Origin: Paragonimus skrjabini miyazakii | Taxonomy: Eukaryota > Platyhelminthes > Trematoda > Plagiorchiida > Troglotrematidae | DNA length: 64,000 bases | Assembly: GCA_014338405.1 (NCBI GenBank) | Contig: JTDE01000691.1 | Coordinates: forward strand, 70,535-134,534 | Reading direction: 5' to 3' | Part shown: in pieces, positions 1-13,047 of the stretch | Layout of the letters: every line of letters begins with the position of its first letter | Numbering within the stretch: position 1 is the stretch's first letter | Position numbers and translations under genes: made by a program | Notes under the pieces: model-generated | Seen by the model: the letters and a program-made list of their open reading frames with translations, nothing else | Told to the model about the DNA's origin: nothing | Database searches by the model: none

Positions 1-221
1 ACATACAGAGAATCAGACCAGGCAAAAAATAGAACAACAGACCGAACCTAAACACAACAGACTGACACCACACACAACGAACGCCTCACAACGGACCCAT
101 CTGCTTTTTCTCTGGCTGCTTCCCTTTGGTCAATCTGACATGGTTGAACCTGTAACGACCGAGGTCGCAGTCAGCACAGCCCTCCGGATCAAAACAGCAC
201 ACAAGCCTGACCACCACCAAT

Positions 222-345
222 ACACAAACACACACACACTCACACACAAGCATGCATTCATGCATGTATACATGATTGCACCACAGAAACAAACAGCCAC
301 AAACAAATACAAACAGCCACAAACACACACATACACACACACAAA
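222..345. repeat. CA-rich microsatellite region
   Basis: Two imperfect CA tracts (about 222-248 and 317-345) flank a short tandem of a unit containing CAAACAGCCACAAA. Open frames across it on both strands are low-complexity translations of the repeat (runs of CVCV or HTHT) and are not genes. Confidence 0.9.
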
Positions 346-360
346 CCGGGCAGAAGTGCA

Positions 361-2700
361 CACGGTGTGTGAGCGGAAACCGGGGTGTGTAATAAACTGG
401 AATTCTGACTCAAACACGAGCGCGCGCGTAGCATAGTAACAAACGTGTTGGACAATAAAGATTGTGCTTTAATGGTCGACTTTTGGCAACAGTATGGTAG
501 ACACACTCCATTAAGGGTGGGAGGGAAACAGTCCGATTTGCAGCGACTGGTATGTTACTGTTCAAGAGAACGGAACTTACAGTCGTATGGATAACAGATT
601 TATTCACACCATTCTCTATACCTATAGATTTGTAATGGATCTGTTATTATTTGGACCTTTGTAAACTACCTCCTCTTAGATAATCGCATTTCAGTCGTGA
701 CATATAGGAGCTGCGCTAATGTGATGAAAATTTACCCAAATCATCGCTTGTCCAAATCCCGACACAATCGAAGATCGAACAAGGGACAAACCCACAAATC
801 GCATTAAAGACATCACGTCAGGATTGGACTAAGAGTATCAACGTAACACTGTCCGTTAGTTGCCAAGTTCTTTGTTCTGTATTGCACCGATCAGCTTACA
901 GTTTGAGATTGCAAGTGCCAATTTGACCAGCCAATGACAGATTGTGATTTCTTTTATACTGTTGTACATCGATAAATGTGGCTTCTCATTTCACTAATAG
1001 GAAGTGCTTACTGCAATCAGTCTGAGGTCTTCCTATTACTAACGAAAGGGTTTCAATTCAAGTACGATTTTTAGGGCTAGATAAAGCCCCTACTTCCGAG
1101 TATCACTGTTAAGCTGTTCAAATTATTGTTGTAGTTTCCGTCAGCAAACGGATTAATGGTTTTTTGGCAGACAGTTGTACTTGATGCTTGCTCAGGTTGG
1201 TTTTTCCATGGATTCATCCGGTTTCTTAAAAGTTTATGCCGCTCATGTGGACAGTAATATGCTGACGTTTCCTTTTCAATTTTTTTCTGATCGCCATCGT
1301 AACAACTGGTCATGTAAACTAGTCTTAATAGTGGTAAATCCCAGATGATCGAGAACACGGGTGGTTTCCAAAAGTGTACTATCCACAAATTTTGTGAGTG
1401 AGTAAGTCGGTAACTAAAGGACGATATTTGGTCCTTACAGGGTTCAGAATTTTGAAACTGTGAAGATAGTATCACTACGCTATAGTCCAGTAATCGTCTA
1501 GACTGTATAAAGATTATGTGAATTGTGTGGTTTCTCCGTTTTACTTTACGGAAAACATGTTTATCTCCTAATCGACAATTCTATCCTGGCGTTAGACGAC
1601 AACCAGCTACCGGTGCAGAGGGGAATAAGTTCAATGTTAGCGCACGATACTATACATCCAGCTCTGACCAGAAACGTCTGAAAATGATGTCAAGTGCTTT
1701 ATATTTGAATAAAGCCCGGTAATGTTTGCGTGGTGAAGTCTGCTGTAAAACGAATGTTTAACAGAAGATGTTTTGAAGTTTTCACTGTCAACCTACAATC
1801 TCGTGGTTTCTTTAACAGCTCGCAGTTCAACCACAAAATTCCATTTGGCCATATTGTAAGCCTGCTTGCATGCACGCTCAAAGAAAATGTACACTAAAAA
1901 CCTTTTGCTGCCTGTTTCAGACTCAGAGCAGGATGAACAAAACATATACCAATATTTCACTCAGGATATAAGTATACGGTTATTAAGCTTTTGTGTTCTT
2001 AAATATTTTGTTTTCAATACTGCTTGAAACGTACAAAGGCTCCATACTTTAAATGGAAACATTTTTGTGTATTGTTGCATAAAAGTTGATCAATTGCGTA
2101 ATACCCTTTTTGTTTTTTGATCGTTCTATCTGGTTCAAACCGATCTTGAGATATCTTCAATAGGGGTAAAATTGGTTTTAAAATGTCTGTCGAATCCATA
2201 GGGACAACAAAGTGGTGAAGAAGATTTTGTAGTCGATCATAGGCGTCGAACTTACTCCAACTGATTATTGGTAGTAGTAGTAGTCGGCGCGTTGAACCAC
2301 CTCCACGTGGTGCCAACTTGGCAGTCTCGGTGTGAACCTTGACTGGCTAATCGTTCAGTAACTCCAGATAGCGTCAACTACTCTATCTGGTTTAAATGCA
2401 CTGGTTACTTTCGATCAAGAAAATGACAGTATTGCCAACGCCCCCGCGCCAGCATCTACCAGTACGCAAAGTAGGCGAGCGGAGTAAATCTATTCACATT
2501 GTCATCAGATAGGTAAATCGAACGCTGGTTTGTCGATGCATGTTTGCATGCGTAAACGTAGAGGTGGCGAAGATCAGGAAGTAGGCGCTCAGCCTCTTCC
2601 AATCGTTGACTGTATCAATTGTGAACGCTACTTCCCGAACAACACAAGAGACATGTGCATCCTGTCGATTGCAACCGTGAGAAGCATAGGTGAATAAAAG
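361..2700. other. unassigned intergenic DNA
   Basis: No gene or recognisable repeat was found. A 132-codon minus-strand frame (1,077-1,475) and a 100-codon one (2,014-2,316) resemble no family I know. A short GTA tract lies at about 2,271-2,284. Confidence 0.5.
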
Positions 2701-3359
2701 CTGCCGCGTCAGACTGGTTCCAGCAAGACTCGGCTTCTCTTGTCAAACTTGTCGTCGTCCTCCACTCGACGCCAACTTCGTCAACGAGTCCTGTCACATT
2801 TCCATGGCCGTACTCTGGAGAGTCTCAGGACGAGCTTATATGCTGTGAAGTGGCAGAAGCTTACTGCTCCCAGTGCCAATCTAACTACCACCTCACAGAC
2901 AAATATGACGTTGGACATTGAGTTCCAAGCTGATGAGCATTCTGAGTGGTTTTCGTGTTTAACCCAAATAACACTAACCTTACCGTAGTCCGATAACGAG
3001 GCTTTTATGCCCAGCGATAAACTGTTAGCAATTGCCCACCGCCTTCATACAGACGTTTTTACAATGATAAAGACAAAGTCACTGTTTAACATGCTCATCT
3101 CACTAGCTTTTCCGTACACCTGGCGACTAGTTACTGGACGACCTGCTGGTGTCGCTTCGAGAACCTACACGACCAGAAAACAGATACGAGCAGCAAACTA
3201 CACTACAATTCAAGCCGTATACCGCCATTAGAAGAAAAATGTTGCTTTTGCAGTCCTTTCTGGAAACTGAAGAACTGCCTACAAGACGAACTGCGGCTTC
3301 CTGGATACTTCTAACGAATACTAGCCCCAGACGTTATCGCCTCATCCGTACATTGATGA

Positions 3360-4471
3360 GTGACCACGACGTACGATTCTGTCTCAGAATTGGTCTTGGT
3401 CGACCCGATCACTGAAAAGGAAGCTTCCCGCACTTTGAGGAGCATGGAAAGTGGCGCTTCTGGTTTGGACAAACTGCTGCTCAAGCATTTGGGGCATATG
3501 AAAGCTGATGCTTCGGCTGGATATTTCAACCTCTTCCTGTTATCTGAAGGTTACCCAACTCATCTGCACCGCTCTCGCATTACGTTTGTTCCGAAAGTGA
3601 ATAACCCTTCAGTTCTCAGCGAACTGAGACCTATCACCGTATCTTTGACGTTGGTAAGTTGCTTTCATAAAGTATGGACTGACCGTTAGAATACGGGTTT
3701 GCAACTGAACGCCGCTCAGTTCGCATTCCTATACCGTGATGGTCGTCTCTAAGCGACCCAGCCACTTCATGCGATTCTCCGGAACTCATGCATCACGTCA
3801 TCCAGCCTGTATGCGTCTTTCATTGACGTATCCAAGGCGTTCGATCCTATCTCGCGGGATTCGATTATCAGATCAGTCCAAGCTTTCAGTGCCCCTCAAC
3901 CGCTAACACACTACATTATGATTCTTATCGGAACGCTTACATTACGCTCAAAGGCTCCGCCCTTTGGTCCACATGTGGCATTTGCCAGGGTGATCGTCCA
4001 TCACCGCCGCTGTTCACAAAGGCAATGCATGGGATACCGGTTCTATCCCGATGGAAATTTAACTACTATTTTCGCGGTACACTGGTCAGAGGTTTTGCCT
4101 ACGCCGATGATATGATCTTCTTGGTCGAGGATCCGATGCGTCTCTCCAATGAGCTTGTAGCCGCCGCTAGTGCGCTGGAACTATCCGAACTAAAGATTAA
4201 CACGCGTAAGACTAAACTCATGGTCATCCGTGGCGATCATAAGCACGACGTAACAACTATGGCAGACGAGTCTATTCAATTCGGCCAAAACATTATCCAC
4301 CCACTAAGTGGCTTTGACAGGATAACCCATCTCGGTATCCCGTTTAACCGGGAAGGTGAAGCATTCATCATTCACCGGTTTCGGCTTTCTGGAACTAACA
4401 AAATGCCACTGACGCAGCATCAGCGCGTCTACGCGCTGAAACAGCATCTGATCCTGAAAATGAATCACTAG
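3360..4471 (+). pseudogene. R2-type reverse transcriptase, broken
   Basis: The RT domain copies element RNA onto nicked target DNA. The fingers segment carries a phrase typical of R2 (ELRPITVS, then FHKV) and ends at a stop near 3,689. Motif A and the helix after it lie in another frame at about 3,815-3,935. The palm, with YADDM followed by KINTRKTKLMV, is open from about 4,025 to 4,471. At least two frameshifts and several stops separate the parts, so no functional RT can be made. YADD in place of the LADD or FADD of many elements is still a valid catalytic pair. Confidence 0.8.
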
Positions 4472-4559
4472 CTAGTTTGAGCTGTATTCACTAAAACACG
4501 CTCAAAGCCACGGACTGTACAACTCACTGGTTTGATTGGCAGTGGCTGTGTCTTCCAAA

Positions 4560-5200
4560 AACGCGCTGACCAGCTACATTCACGCCCCAGTTCGTTTGGG
4601 TGGTCATTTGGACCTATCATGAGGGACGTCAATGTTTTTGGCACGCTCTCATGGTATGATAGTGAAGACCAAGGAGCAGACAGAAGCGGCGTGGATGGAT
4701 AAGCTTTATCATAAGCTAGACGGTCGTAGTCTTCAGGAACTGTCTTGCACTCCATTCTCCATTCACTGGCTGTTGAGTTCAGAACGCATTTTCCCCAGGA
4801 TCTTTATTCCTGTCACCCACCTTTGATGTGGTCTTCTTCACAGTAAAGCCCGGAATCCTCGAGATGATCGAGGTGACCACTCAGTTCTCTGCCGTGTTAA
4901 CTGAGATCAACCAGAAGGCGTTGCTCATATTTTTCAGTCGTGCTGGATCACCCACGATGTGCGTTGTGCTCGGCATAACCGAATGGCCAGGGACCTGGCG
5001 AAAAGCTGCAAAATCTGGGCTACACAGTCTTTGAAGTGCTGCGAATGCCAACAGCGAAGTTGTTCGTCAAACCTGACGTGACCGTGATTTGCGACGGCGT
5101 AGCTGTGTGGTAGTGAATGTCAGTGTAGTAGATGACTACCGAAGCTAATTTTCCTGGATAAACAAGATCATGGAGTACGAGACCGACTCTCCTAATGTGC
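4560..5200 (+). pseudogene. R2-type zinc knuckle and restriction-like endonuclease, broken
   Basis: Downstream of the RT thumb, YIHAPVRLGG matches the conserved segment that precedes the endonuclease in R2 proteins. A Cys/His segment (HIFQSC, THD, RHN) and then a VKPD box follow; in R2 the KPD lysine and aspartate belong to the nuclease active site. Stops follow at about 5,110 and 5,123, and the last part (VNVSVVDD) lies in the same broken region. Identification rests on motif order, not on an intact frame. Confidence 0.7.
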
Positions 5201-5249
5201 CCTTTCAGCCAGTCCTTCATATCATGGACCGTGATATGGATTGTATTTC

Positions 5250-6225
5250 TCATTATCCTGTGATCATCTCTTTTCTAAATATCATGTTTACCCCTTCTTG
5301 CAGTGCCACTGTTCGAGTGGGACTTTCCTCCCACGCAATCTGATTTATGCCTACTGATTATTCTAGGTCCTCTGAAACCTATGATATATTTATGCGGGGA
5401 ATCTGGCGCTTTGAATGCCGTTAACTTCTGATGACTGACTCACAATGAAAGATGCGTGAGTCCCGACTGTGATAAACTTGTTGTGCCCAGTAGAGATTTT
5501 GCTCTTGGGATACTCCTCTCTTATTTTTGTCCTTTCTCTTTGTCAACAAATTATACGAGCAATTTCCATTTGATGACTGAATTGTTGACGTTTGCTACTA
5601 TCATGGAAGGACTTGCCACTTGTTCCGTGTTATTACCCATGCAGCGCAATACATTTGGCAGACGGCTTGCTTTGAATTTCTCATTTTCCCATTTTTTTAC
5701 CAGGTGTCAACGTTTGCCATTCCTTCGAATGGAGCAGTAGCGTGTTTTGGTTCTACAAAGTATAGACATCACTTATTTGATGGTAGCTGTTGCATTCCCA
5801 TGGGCATCTCAGCCAGCTCCTTTCCAGGTAGAGCACTATACTAGAGTTCCGCTCTTGCTAGAGTTCATCCGTAGTGCATTCGTTTCAAAATCTATGATAT
5901 TCTTCATGGTATGTTCTACTCGACACCCTTCCGATTAAATACTAATATTACTCGTGTGAAGTGTGCAGCTGTGACCAATGTTATTTGCGCTAGAATGACT
6001 GCTTCTTGCTTGCTTGGAACGCCCGAAATTGTGTAATGGTTTGTTACATAACAGTTTAATTATTGTTTTTTTTAGTCAAACAAATTTATGGCAATCATCA
6101 GTCATTTGAGGAAGGTAATTATTAAAATTACTAGAACATTACTCACAACTGTTCGCAACTTCTTGACTATCTATCCAAAAATTTTCGGTGAATGGGATAA
6201 AGTTCGTAATTAGTGTCTACGCCAA
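5250..6225. other. unassigned DNA after the R2-like element
   Basis: The first part, to about 5,450, may be the element's 3' untranslated region. The rest shows open frames of 60-94 codons without family resemblance. No target duplication or poly-A tail could be made out by eye. Confidence 0.4.
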
Positions 6226-6227
6226 CC

Positions 6228-6335
6228 ACAACAGGGATTCGAACTTCAGTCTCATCAGGCGGCCAGTTGATCAAAAACATCATTGAGCTTGCTTTAGGCA
6301 CAGTCAAATGGTTACTTCTAACCACTGCACCATAC
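6228..6335 (-). repeat. tRNA-like (pol III promoter-like) sequence
   Basis: Read on the minus strand, a box-A-like stretch (TGGTGCAGTGGTTAGAAG, 6,315-6,332) is followed about 80 bases later by a near-perfect box B (GTTCGAATCCC, 6,234-6,244). The spacing is too long for an ordinary tRNA without an intron, and no complete cloverleaf was found, so a tRNA-derived SINE or tRNA relic is more likely than a working tRNA gene. Confidence 0.4.
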
Positions 6336-9289
6336 TGATTTGCGATGGGCATTAAAGAAGACATGAATGGCGCTCATTGTTCATATTCCAGATGAGTAGC
6401 TGGAAAGTTTACCTGAATGAGAGGGTTGCAGACAAATCCGACTAGCTTTTAAGTTGTAAGGCTATAATAGTAAGAGTTTGTACCACAGAACCGAAATGAA
6501 GTTTGGTAATCCATACCTAAATTTTCAGTTAACTGTGTCAAGAGCCCAAAACTTGTTTAATTATAAAACGATTGAATGTAACATATGTGTGTACGTAAGA
6601 CTCAGGTATGATCAATAGTTGAGTTGATGGTAACACTGGTTAAGTATTTTGGGCAATAAATTTTGAAAATATAGAATTTGCGAATAGAACGCCTACTGAA
6701 CAGTCCATATATCTCTGATTGGAGTAGTCATACTGAACAAGAATATTTCAGTTTGAATTTCTAGTACACATTACATGCATACCGAATAGTACTTATGTTG
6801 GTGATGCGAATAAACCGCCTTGACTTCAGGAGAATATCAGTCAACCATAGTTTCGGATCAATACTTAACATGTTAACGTTTGACAGATATTCGATTGACA
6901 AACGACTGATATTTATTAATGAATCCTATTTAAATGCGTCGTTTTCTCGTTTGTATTGGGAACCTCTTCATTAACGTTAAATCGAAAGTCCCTGCCCAAG
7001 TATCTAATCGGACGGTAGTAAGTAAATCAAGTGTGGACAGATGTGGTTGATTTAGAGTTCATGAACGCTAAGAATTTGTAAGCTCAGAAGAAGCAGAATT
7101 AGTTATACAACAGCTTTACCGTACGTAAAAAAATGCACAGTCATTGGTATTTTCGTCGAGTTTAATTCACGTTAAAAATTTACTGAAGGCTTGACTTCGG
7201 CAACTATTTTGATCTGTCAAATTCACCCTTTCACCATTGTTTAACAGGTGAACTAACCACACTATTTTTAATGCATAACGTTAACACATATCCTATTCCA
7301 CCGGGTAAAATTTGTTCAAACAACAAAAAGAAAAAACCAGTAACCAAAATATTTATTTATATCGTTGTCAGACCGAAGGATTAATAATAAATGACCTCAT
7401 CCACGTTGTCCACCAGGGATTCGTTTCTGCTGTTTATCCAATCCATTCATGGGGGGGAGGCTACAGAATCACTTCCATCATATTTTGTATTTTTCGATTG
7501 GACAATCAAAAAATGACCTTGGTGATGAAAACCTATAAACTTATCCCCGTTGAAAACAGTGTTCAGAGTGATAATAAGCTGTAAGTACTAGTCTTTTATA
7601 TTTATGTGCAAACGCAACATGTTTTTAATAATACAATGAATATTTTCGGGGATTAAAAATACTTGCCACCTTTTTGAAAATATTGTCTTCGATCTAGCTT
7701 AAGCATAACTAGACTGATTGAATGTAAAAACATATTTAGTGGATGACGAAAACTGTCGTTTTGTTTTGTATGACATTTTACATAACTGGTTAAATATTTA
7801 CCGACGATCAGTTGGGAAAAATATGTATAGAGCTATCGGTGAGCACCACTGACTCAGAATTAGACTTAAACTTTAACTTGTCTATTCATGCTGGTGTGAA
7901 AAGCTATGTATTGTCTTTTTAGCTACGAAGAGTCTGTTGTAGTTATCATAGTGAGAAAAAAAGTCAAGAACAACTGTGAGAACCACCGAGGGTTTGGCTT
8001 AACATCGGTCCTGAACAATGTTTTTGTATCTCCCATACTCCGCTGATTCATTAAAGTGAAAAGCAGAAGTATTTCCTACTGGGGTGAAAATGTAAAGGTT
8101 ATGTCCAATTCTATAAAATGCTTACGAGTATCGGTTGTCATATTACCACCCTATTTATTGAGCACTTGGTCACATTATATTCAATCGGTTGATGTGAATT
8201 TTCAAAGTAGGTTGGGCTTAGCAGTTTATCGGCGTATTAAATGGGCATACAGCTACTACCCTACTACATTATGTCAACTTAAGGTAGACGTAGATTTGTT
8301 GTACACGTTCTACGCTAGAATTAGTATTCATGGAGATGATTCACTCTTTCTATGTTTTATTATCTTTGTCTTAGATATAATAATGATTCCGTTAATAATC
8401 AAATTTGGAGCAGTTTCAATTTATGACTGCGTAATGTGACCTGTGAAAGTTATTTATACAAAACTCACTGAATCACTCAACTAACAATGTTTCAGTTTAA
8501 TCACATGTAACAGACAGTATCAACGGTATACTAACAAGTGGGTTGGAGGACTGGTTTTGCAAAAACTGAAGCTTGACTACATTCATTCAACTTACCGACA
8601 TAAAATGCATGAACATAGACACTTAAGCCAGGTGATAAAAATATCAGATACTGATCTTTCAGTTAAATGATAGATTAGTGTTAAAAGAGGCAAACACAGA
8701 GGCTGCCCGTAAGATGACCGACGTGATTGGCCATCGTTCCTTGTCCAGTTGAAATCCTATTGAAACATTCGGTCACCCGCTAGGGGATATGGTTGCCATC
8801 GATGTCTGACTGAGTGGTATGTGAACCGATTGCAATTAAGACGAAACAATAATAAAATCCGCAAGATTACCGTCTTGTTGTCATCAGGAACTCGGTTTTG
8901 GTTAGAAGACACATAACCAACTAGACTGAATGGCTAAGTCTCAATGTAGGAGTTTCACATATCTAGTTCAATACTTTCCATTTTATCGTTAAGCCAGGAA
9001 CAGTTTTTCTTCAAAATGGTGTGCCGCATCAAAGCACCAATATGAACCACTGATGTATTTTTGTCCATAGGAAAGGCGAATGGGTTCAAACTTCGTCATC
9101 GAAGCAACGTTTAAATGATCTCATATGTTAAGGATAACAGGACAAACACATGATGACAAATCTTTAGTAATTACAGACCGACATTCTAACCCACTCTATT
9201 AGCGGCACCGCTAGAACTGTTTGCGACCGAAAGATTGAATTTCGAAGTTACGGTTCATATCGAGGCTACATCTTTTGACTGTTGAATGT

Positions 9290-9309
9290 ACACACACACA
9301 CACACACAA
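9290..9309. repeat. (CA)n microsatellite
   Basis: Uninterrupted run of about ten CA units. Confidence 0.9.
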
Positions 9310-10710
9310 CTTGATGCAGAGAGTTTTCATCCGCACCAGTGTGTATACGTGTCTAACAAAACCCAGTGAAGTAATAGTGAAAGACGTCGTAGACTGTTGA
9401 GTTGACTCACTTCTGGTATGTGTACTAACAATTTGTCATCCATAACTGCACTGTAATTCTGCAAGCACATAATGTGAACTAGACTCTAATGTCTAATCAC
9501 CACATTCCATTTGTGTGAGCCCCCCTATAACTAAGTGGTATCACAGGTATGGTCATTTTCGTAGTCTCCACTAAGTAGGACTTTTCCATCCACATACAAT
9601 TCCATCACGCATGTGCCATGTGAAGGCGATGTATTGAAATCTCAGTATACATTCTGTCGTTTAAACCTATGTAAGAGATTTTCGAGCCACCGTCCAGTCG
9701 CCTGTTTGCACAAACATCAAGTCTTATTTGTAGGAACGAATTGATGTGACATTTTAACTAACTAGCGATAACTCATATCCAAACATGTATTGACCTCAGC
9801 ATTGGCTTTATCTTCATAGAATCGTGAATTGCCTAGGTAGAAATTCGTTTCGCACGAAAACAGTTGTTTCAGCATACAGTTCCTCAACTTTTACAACATT
9901 AAACATGCAAGTTAAGATTATAACTCTTTGAGAAAACATCAGTTACACAGGTTACGTCATAAGTTTTTTAATTGAAGCCAAACAGTTTGTTGAAAAGGCC
10001 ATATATTGCACACCGTGAAGTTTTGCTATGTTTAATAAGGCTTTGGATATCAGCTGGGAAACAAACACCACCCTAAATTGAACTTAGTAAATCTGAAAAT
10101 ATTCGGGCATAGATATAGATAAACTAATGACATGAAAGTTGTATCTGCTATGTAAAATAACAGTAAATACTTAACAGTGACTAAAGTTTAACCAGATTCA
10201 ACTGTGTAACACATACTATTTCTTTGTTAAACCACAGTGAACTAAAACCAAGGTATTCAAAGTCTTTGACTCCCTGTACTCACAAGGAAACTCTCCATAA
10301 ATAGAGGTGAATCAGAAAGCATACAATTTACAAGCACCAGCTGAAAGATGCTATCAAATCACAAACGTTGATATGTAAAAGATAACTTATGAGAACGCCA
10401 TCAATGTCCATCAGCCCTTCGTACAACATCTCTTTAATCACATCCGCCTTTGCTAATCGTGTGCCAGTTTGCCGTTGACCGCAGTAGCCAATTCTCTGAA
10501 ATGGATATCCATTGGAAGCAATAAACTGTCCTCATGAGAAGGGTATTCTTTCCTATGACAAGATAAGGTACATATAAGTATTTGGATAGCAAACTGGTAG
10601 TAGTACAAATCTGTGTATCTAATTAACAAGTACTCGTCACTTTCCTCCGTGAATACGAGTAACACTATTAAAAATGAAGAAGATAATATTATTATTAGTA
10701 CACTGTCGAT

Positions 10711-10756
10711 GATATATATATAAATAATATATGAAATATATATAATAAATAATATA
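10711..10756. repeat. AT-rich low-complexity tract
   Basis: Alternating TATATA and AATAAT stretches, easily melted. Chance AATAAA strings here are not evidence of a transcript end. Confidence 0.85.
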
Positions 10757-11060
10757 AAACATGAAGGTAGTGTGTAACAACTGTAGTATACTGGCAAAAA
10801 TGATATTGACATGCTATACTCAAATTAAAAGGCTCTATGTGCTTAATAGTTCACCTATCAGGATTTTCCTTATCGCGGAACAAATGATGATTTCTGCACT
10901 GTGGGAAGGCAGCTTCCCTCAGATAATACGTGGTGACCAAAAGCAAAATGACTACAAACCTGTGTTCACCGATTGGTAAACTATTTCAAAACTAATGGCA
11001 ACCTATACTCTTTTTATTAGGTACGTGGATATCGTATTGCAACCGTCTCATAGCAGTTTG

Positions 11061-11077
11061 TACATATATATATATAT
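11061..11077. repeat. (TA)n microsatellite
   Basis: Short run of TA units. Confidence 0.85.
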
Positions 11078-13030
11078 GATATCGCGAAGACGTGCAACCA
11101 TAGAGGTTAAAGACAAGTTTTACAATACATATGTTTGCTCTGGTTTGCCATTAAGTTCAATTACCTAGGTCATTCGAGTAGAGGGCGTACCTAGACTCTC
11201 TGTATCTGACCACTGTTCTCTCCGCCGGTTAGCTGGGTGTATTAGCAACACGTTAGTTCGTCAGTGCTCTTTCGAGAAATGGGCAAATTCGTGACTGGTA
11301 GTCAAAGTAACAAAAATGCAAACCTTACTCTTGGGTTATGGTTAATATATTGACAGAGCGTCCACCATATTGCGACCGCTGATGGTTAGAAAAATTGAAA
11401 GAGGACCAGGCGGTGGTGTGGTCAAATGCTATGTAACCCTTCACTTCTCCGCTGAGCAGGGAGGGTAGGGGTCATATACCTGATTAAGAGACTCACGACT
11501 ATCAACCATGCAGGTTAGAAACAATGTTGGATAGGACAGTGTCGAAGACAATATCCAGTTTGCTGAGTCATATTCCTTTCCTACTCCCAATTTTCTGGCA
11601 ACTTTCCTTCTTCTTACATTTAAGCGTACTGCTCTACTGATTCGCGAATTACTGTCAGAACCAAAGGCGGCTTGTGTACGGTTGAAAGAACAATATAATG
11701 CTGACGATGGTAAATGAAAGATAGTCCAGAAGTTGTTTTCTCCTAATAGTTTGCGACATCAACAGTTATTGGATTAGTTGCAGTGGTCAACAGTCGCCCT
11801 CAAAAGGAAAGAATCAACTGAAGGTCGGCTCTTTCTAGGTTTCACTTTTTATGTGTATGCCTTTCGGATCATAAGTTAAACTCCGTCCCTCGCACACACC
11901 ATTACTCTTCAGACTTCTAGTGCCATCAAGTTGACTGAGGAGTCTCATGTTGATGTGTACTGACTGAATGAAACAGGCTTGATACTTTTTCGTTTTTGAG
12001 ATGATCGAACAGGCGAAGCACTTCTTACTGTTGCATGCCATTAACGTTGACAGTACGATTTGGTTATGCCCTACGTGAGATCAGTAGACATGCAGTACAC
12101 ATGAAGACTGTGAGTCAGCATAAGGTTCGGACATAGATAGGCCACCTACTTGATCACTAATGAGAGATCTCGAGTCATTTCTTCTTCAGTGCTATTTAGA
12201 CGCGAAGGCTACTGTCAAATGCGGGTTATATTCGATTTATTGTGATCTGATTCTTGGATAACTCGGTAACATGTTTGAACCAACATCACCAGTATTTGTT
12301 GATCAGAACTTGTTCATACACTGAACAATCATCCTGTAAATGTTCACAGATAGACTATCAGACATTTGGGATATCCAACTGTCGGATTACTGGGTGGTTT
12401 TGCTTGTGAGTTGAAACAGAATATGGAACAAGGGCATATTCATCATTTGTACCAGAGTAATGTAGTCACAAATGTGAATACTACAGTGCTAATCTCGAAG
12501 ACACTTAAAAGTATGATGAGCACAGGACCTAATAACTCGTAGAAAGTGAATCAGTCGTTTCAGTGGTTCATTCTGTTTGTTAATCTCACACGTCCACTGA
12601 TTCGTCGAGCTACGCTTAATGTACATGCAAAGTCTATTGATATGGAGAATCTGGAATAGTCGCGTACGTAATGCAGCTAGCGCCTGCCAACTTGTCAGCC
12701 CCCTGTTCAACCGATTCCGATCCGAAAAGACGGTCTTACGAACAAGATTCTTACTGATGAAGTGTTGAAGCACGAAACCAATAATAAAAACCAAACGGAA
12801 GAGAAGAACAACTAACCTCGACACTGAACCTACCAAATTTACAGAATCCTAGACCACTTATTCACGCGAACATGATCCGACAAGTAAACTGTATCAAGCT
12901 TTAGTAACGTATCGAAATTGGCGGTGAACGTGAGAACAACCTGTCGCAGTTAATTTGAACGTAAGAAGAAGAATGAATAACAGTAAGAGAATGAAATTAA
13001 TCAGGGGATGTTTTCACTAACCTGTTATCA

Positions 13031-13047
13031 CGCACACACACACACAT
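13031..13047. repeat. (CA)n microsatellite
   Basis: Run of about eight CA units with one CG at the start. Confidence 0.85.

Larger units (their letters stand above)
2740..5240 (+). mobile_element. decayed R2-clade non-LTR retrotransposon
   Basis: Pieces of one R2-type polyprotein appear in order on the plus strand, spread over all three frames by stops and indels. They are: pre-RT and fingers (about 3,420-3,660), RT motif A (FIDVSKAFD, about 3,820), the QGD motif (about 3,985), the YADDM catalytic box (about 4,100), the R2 thumb signature QHQRVYALKQHL (about 4,415), the R2 signature YIHAPVRLGG (about 4,575), a zinc-knuckle segment (HIFQSC...THD...RHN, about 4,925) and the restriction-like endonuclease KPD box (VKPDVTVICDG, about 5,070). 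Order and motifs fit the R2/Hero group, which has an EcoRI-like endonuclease at the C-terminus rather than an APE type. The N-terminal zinc fingers are not clear in 2,740-3,400. No 28S rDNA target was seen at either side. The copy is dead. Confidence 0.85.

Noticed and set aside
86..436. Three overlapping frames over the CA repeats
   Set aside because: Low-complexity translation of microsatellite DNA on both strands.
8056..8439. 127-codon plus-strand frame
   Set aside because: Longest frame in an empty region, but with no domain, no gene signals and a composition like the surrounding AT-rich DNA.
12745..12790. Hammerhead ribozyme core (CTGATGA...GAAA)
   Set aside because: An extra A follows the core, stem II has only three pairs and stems I and III do not form. 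No other CTGANGA/GAAA pair with good stems was found on either strand.
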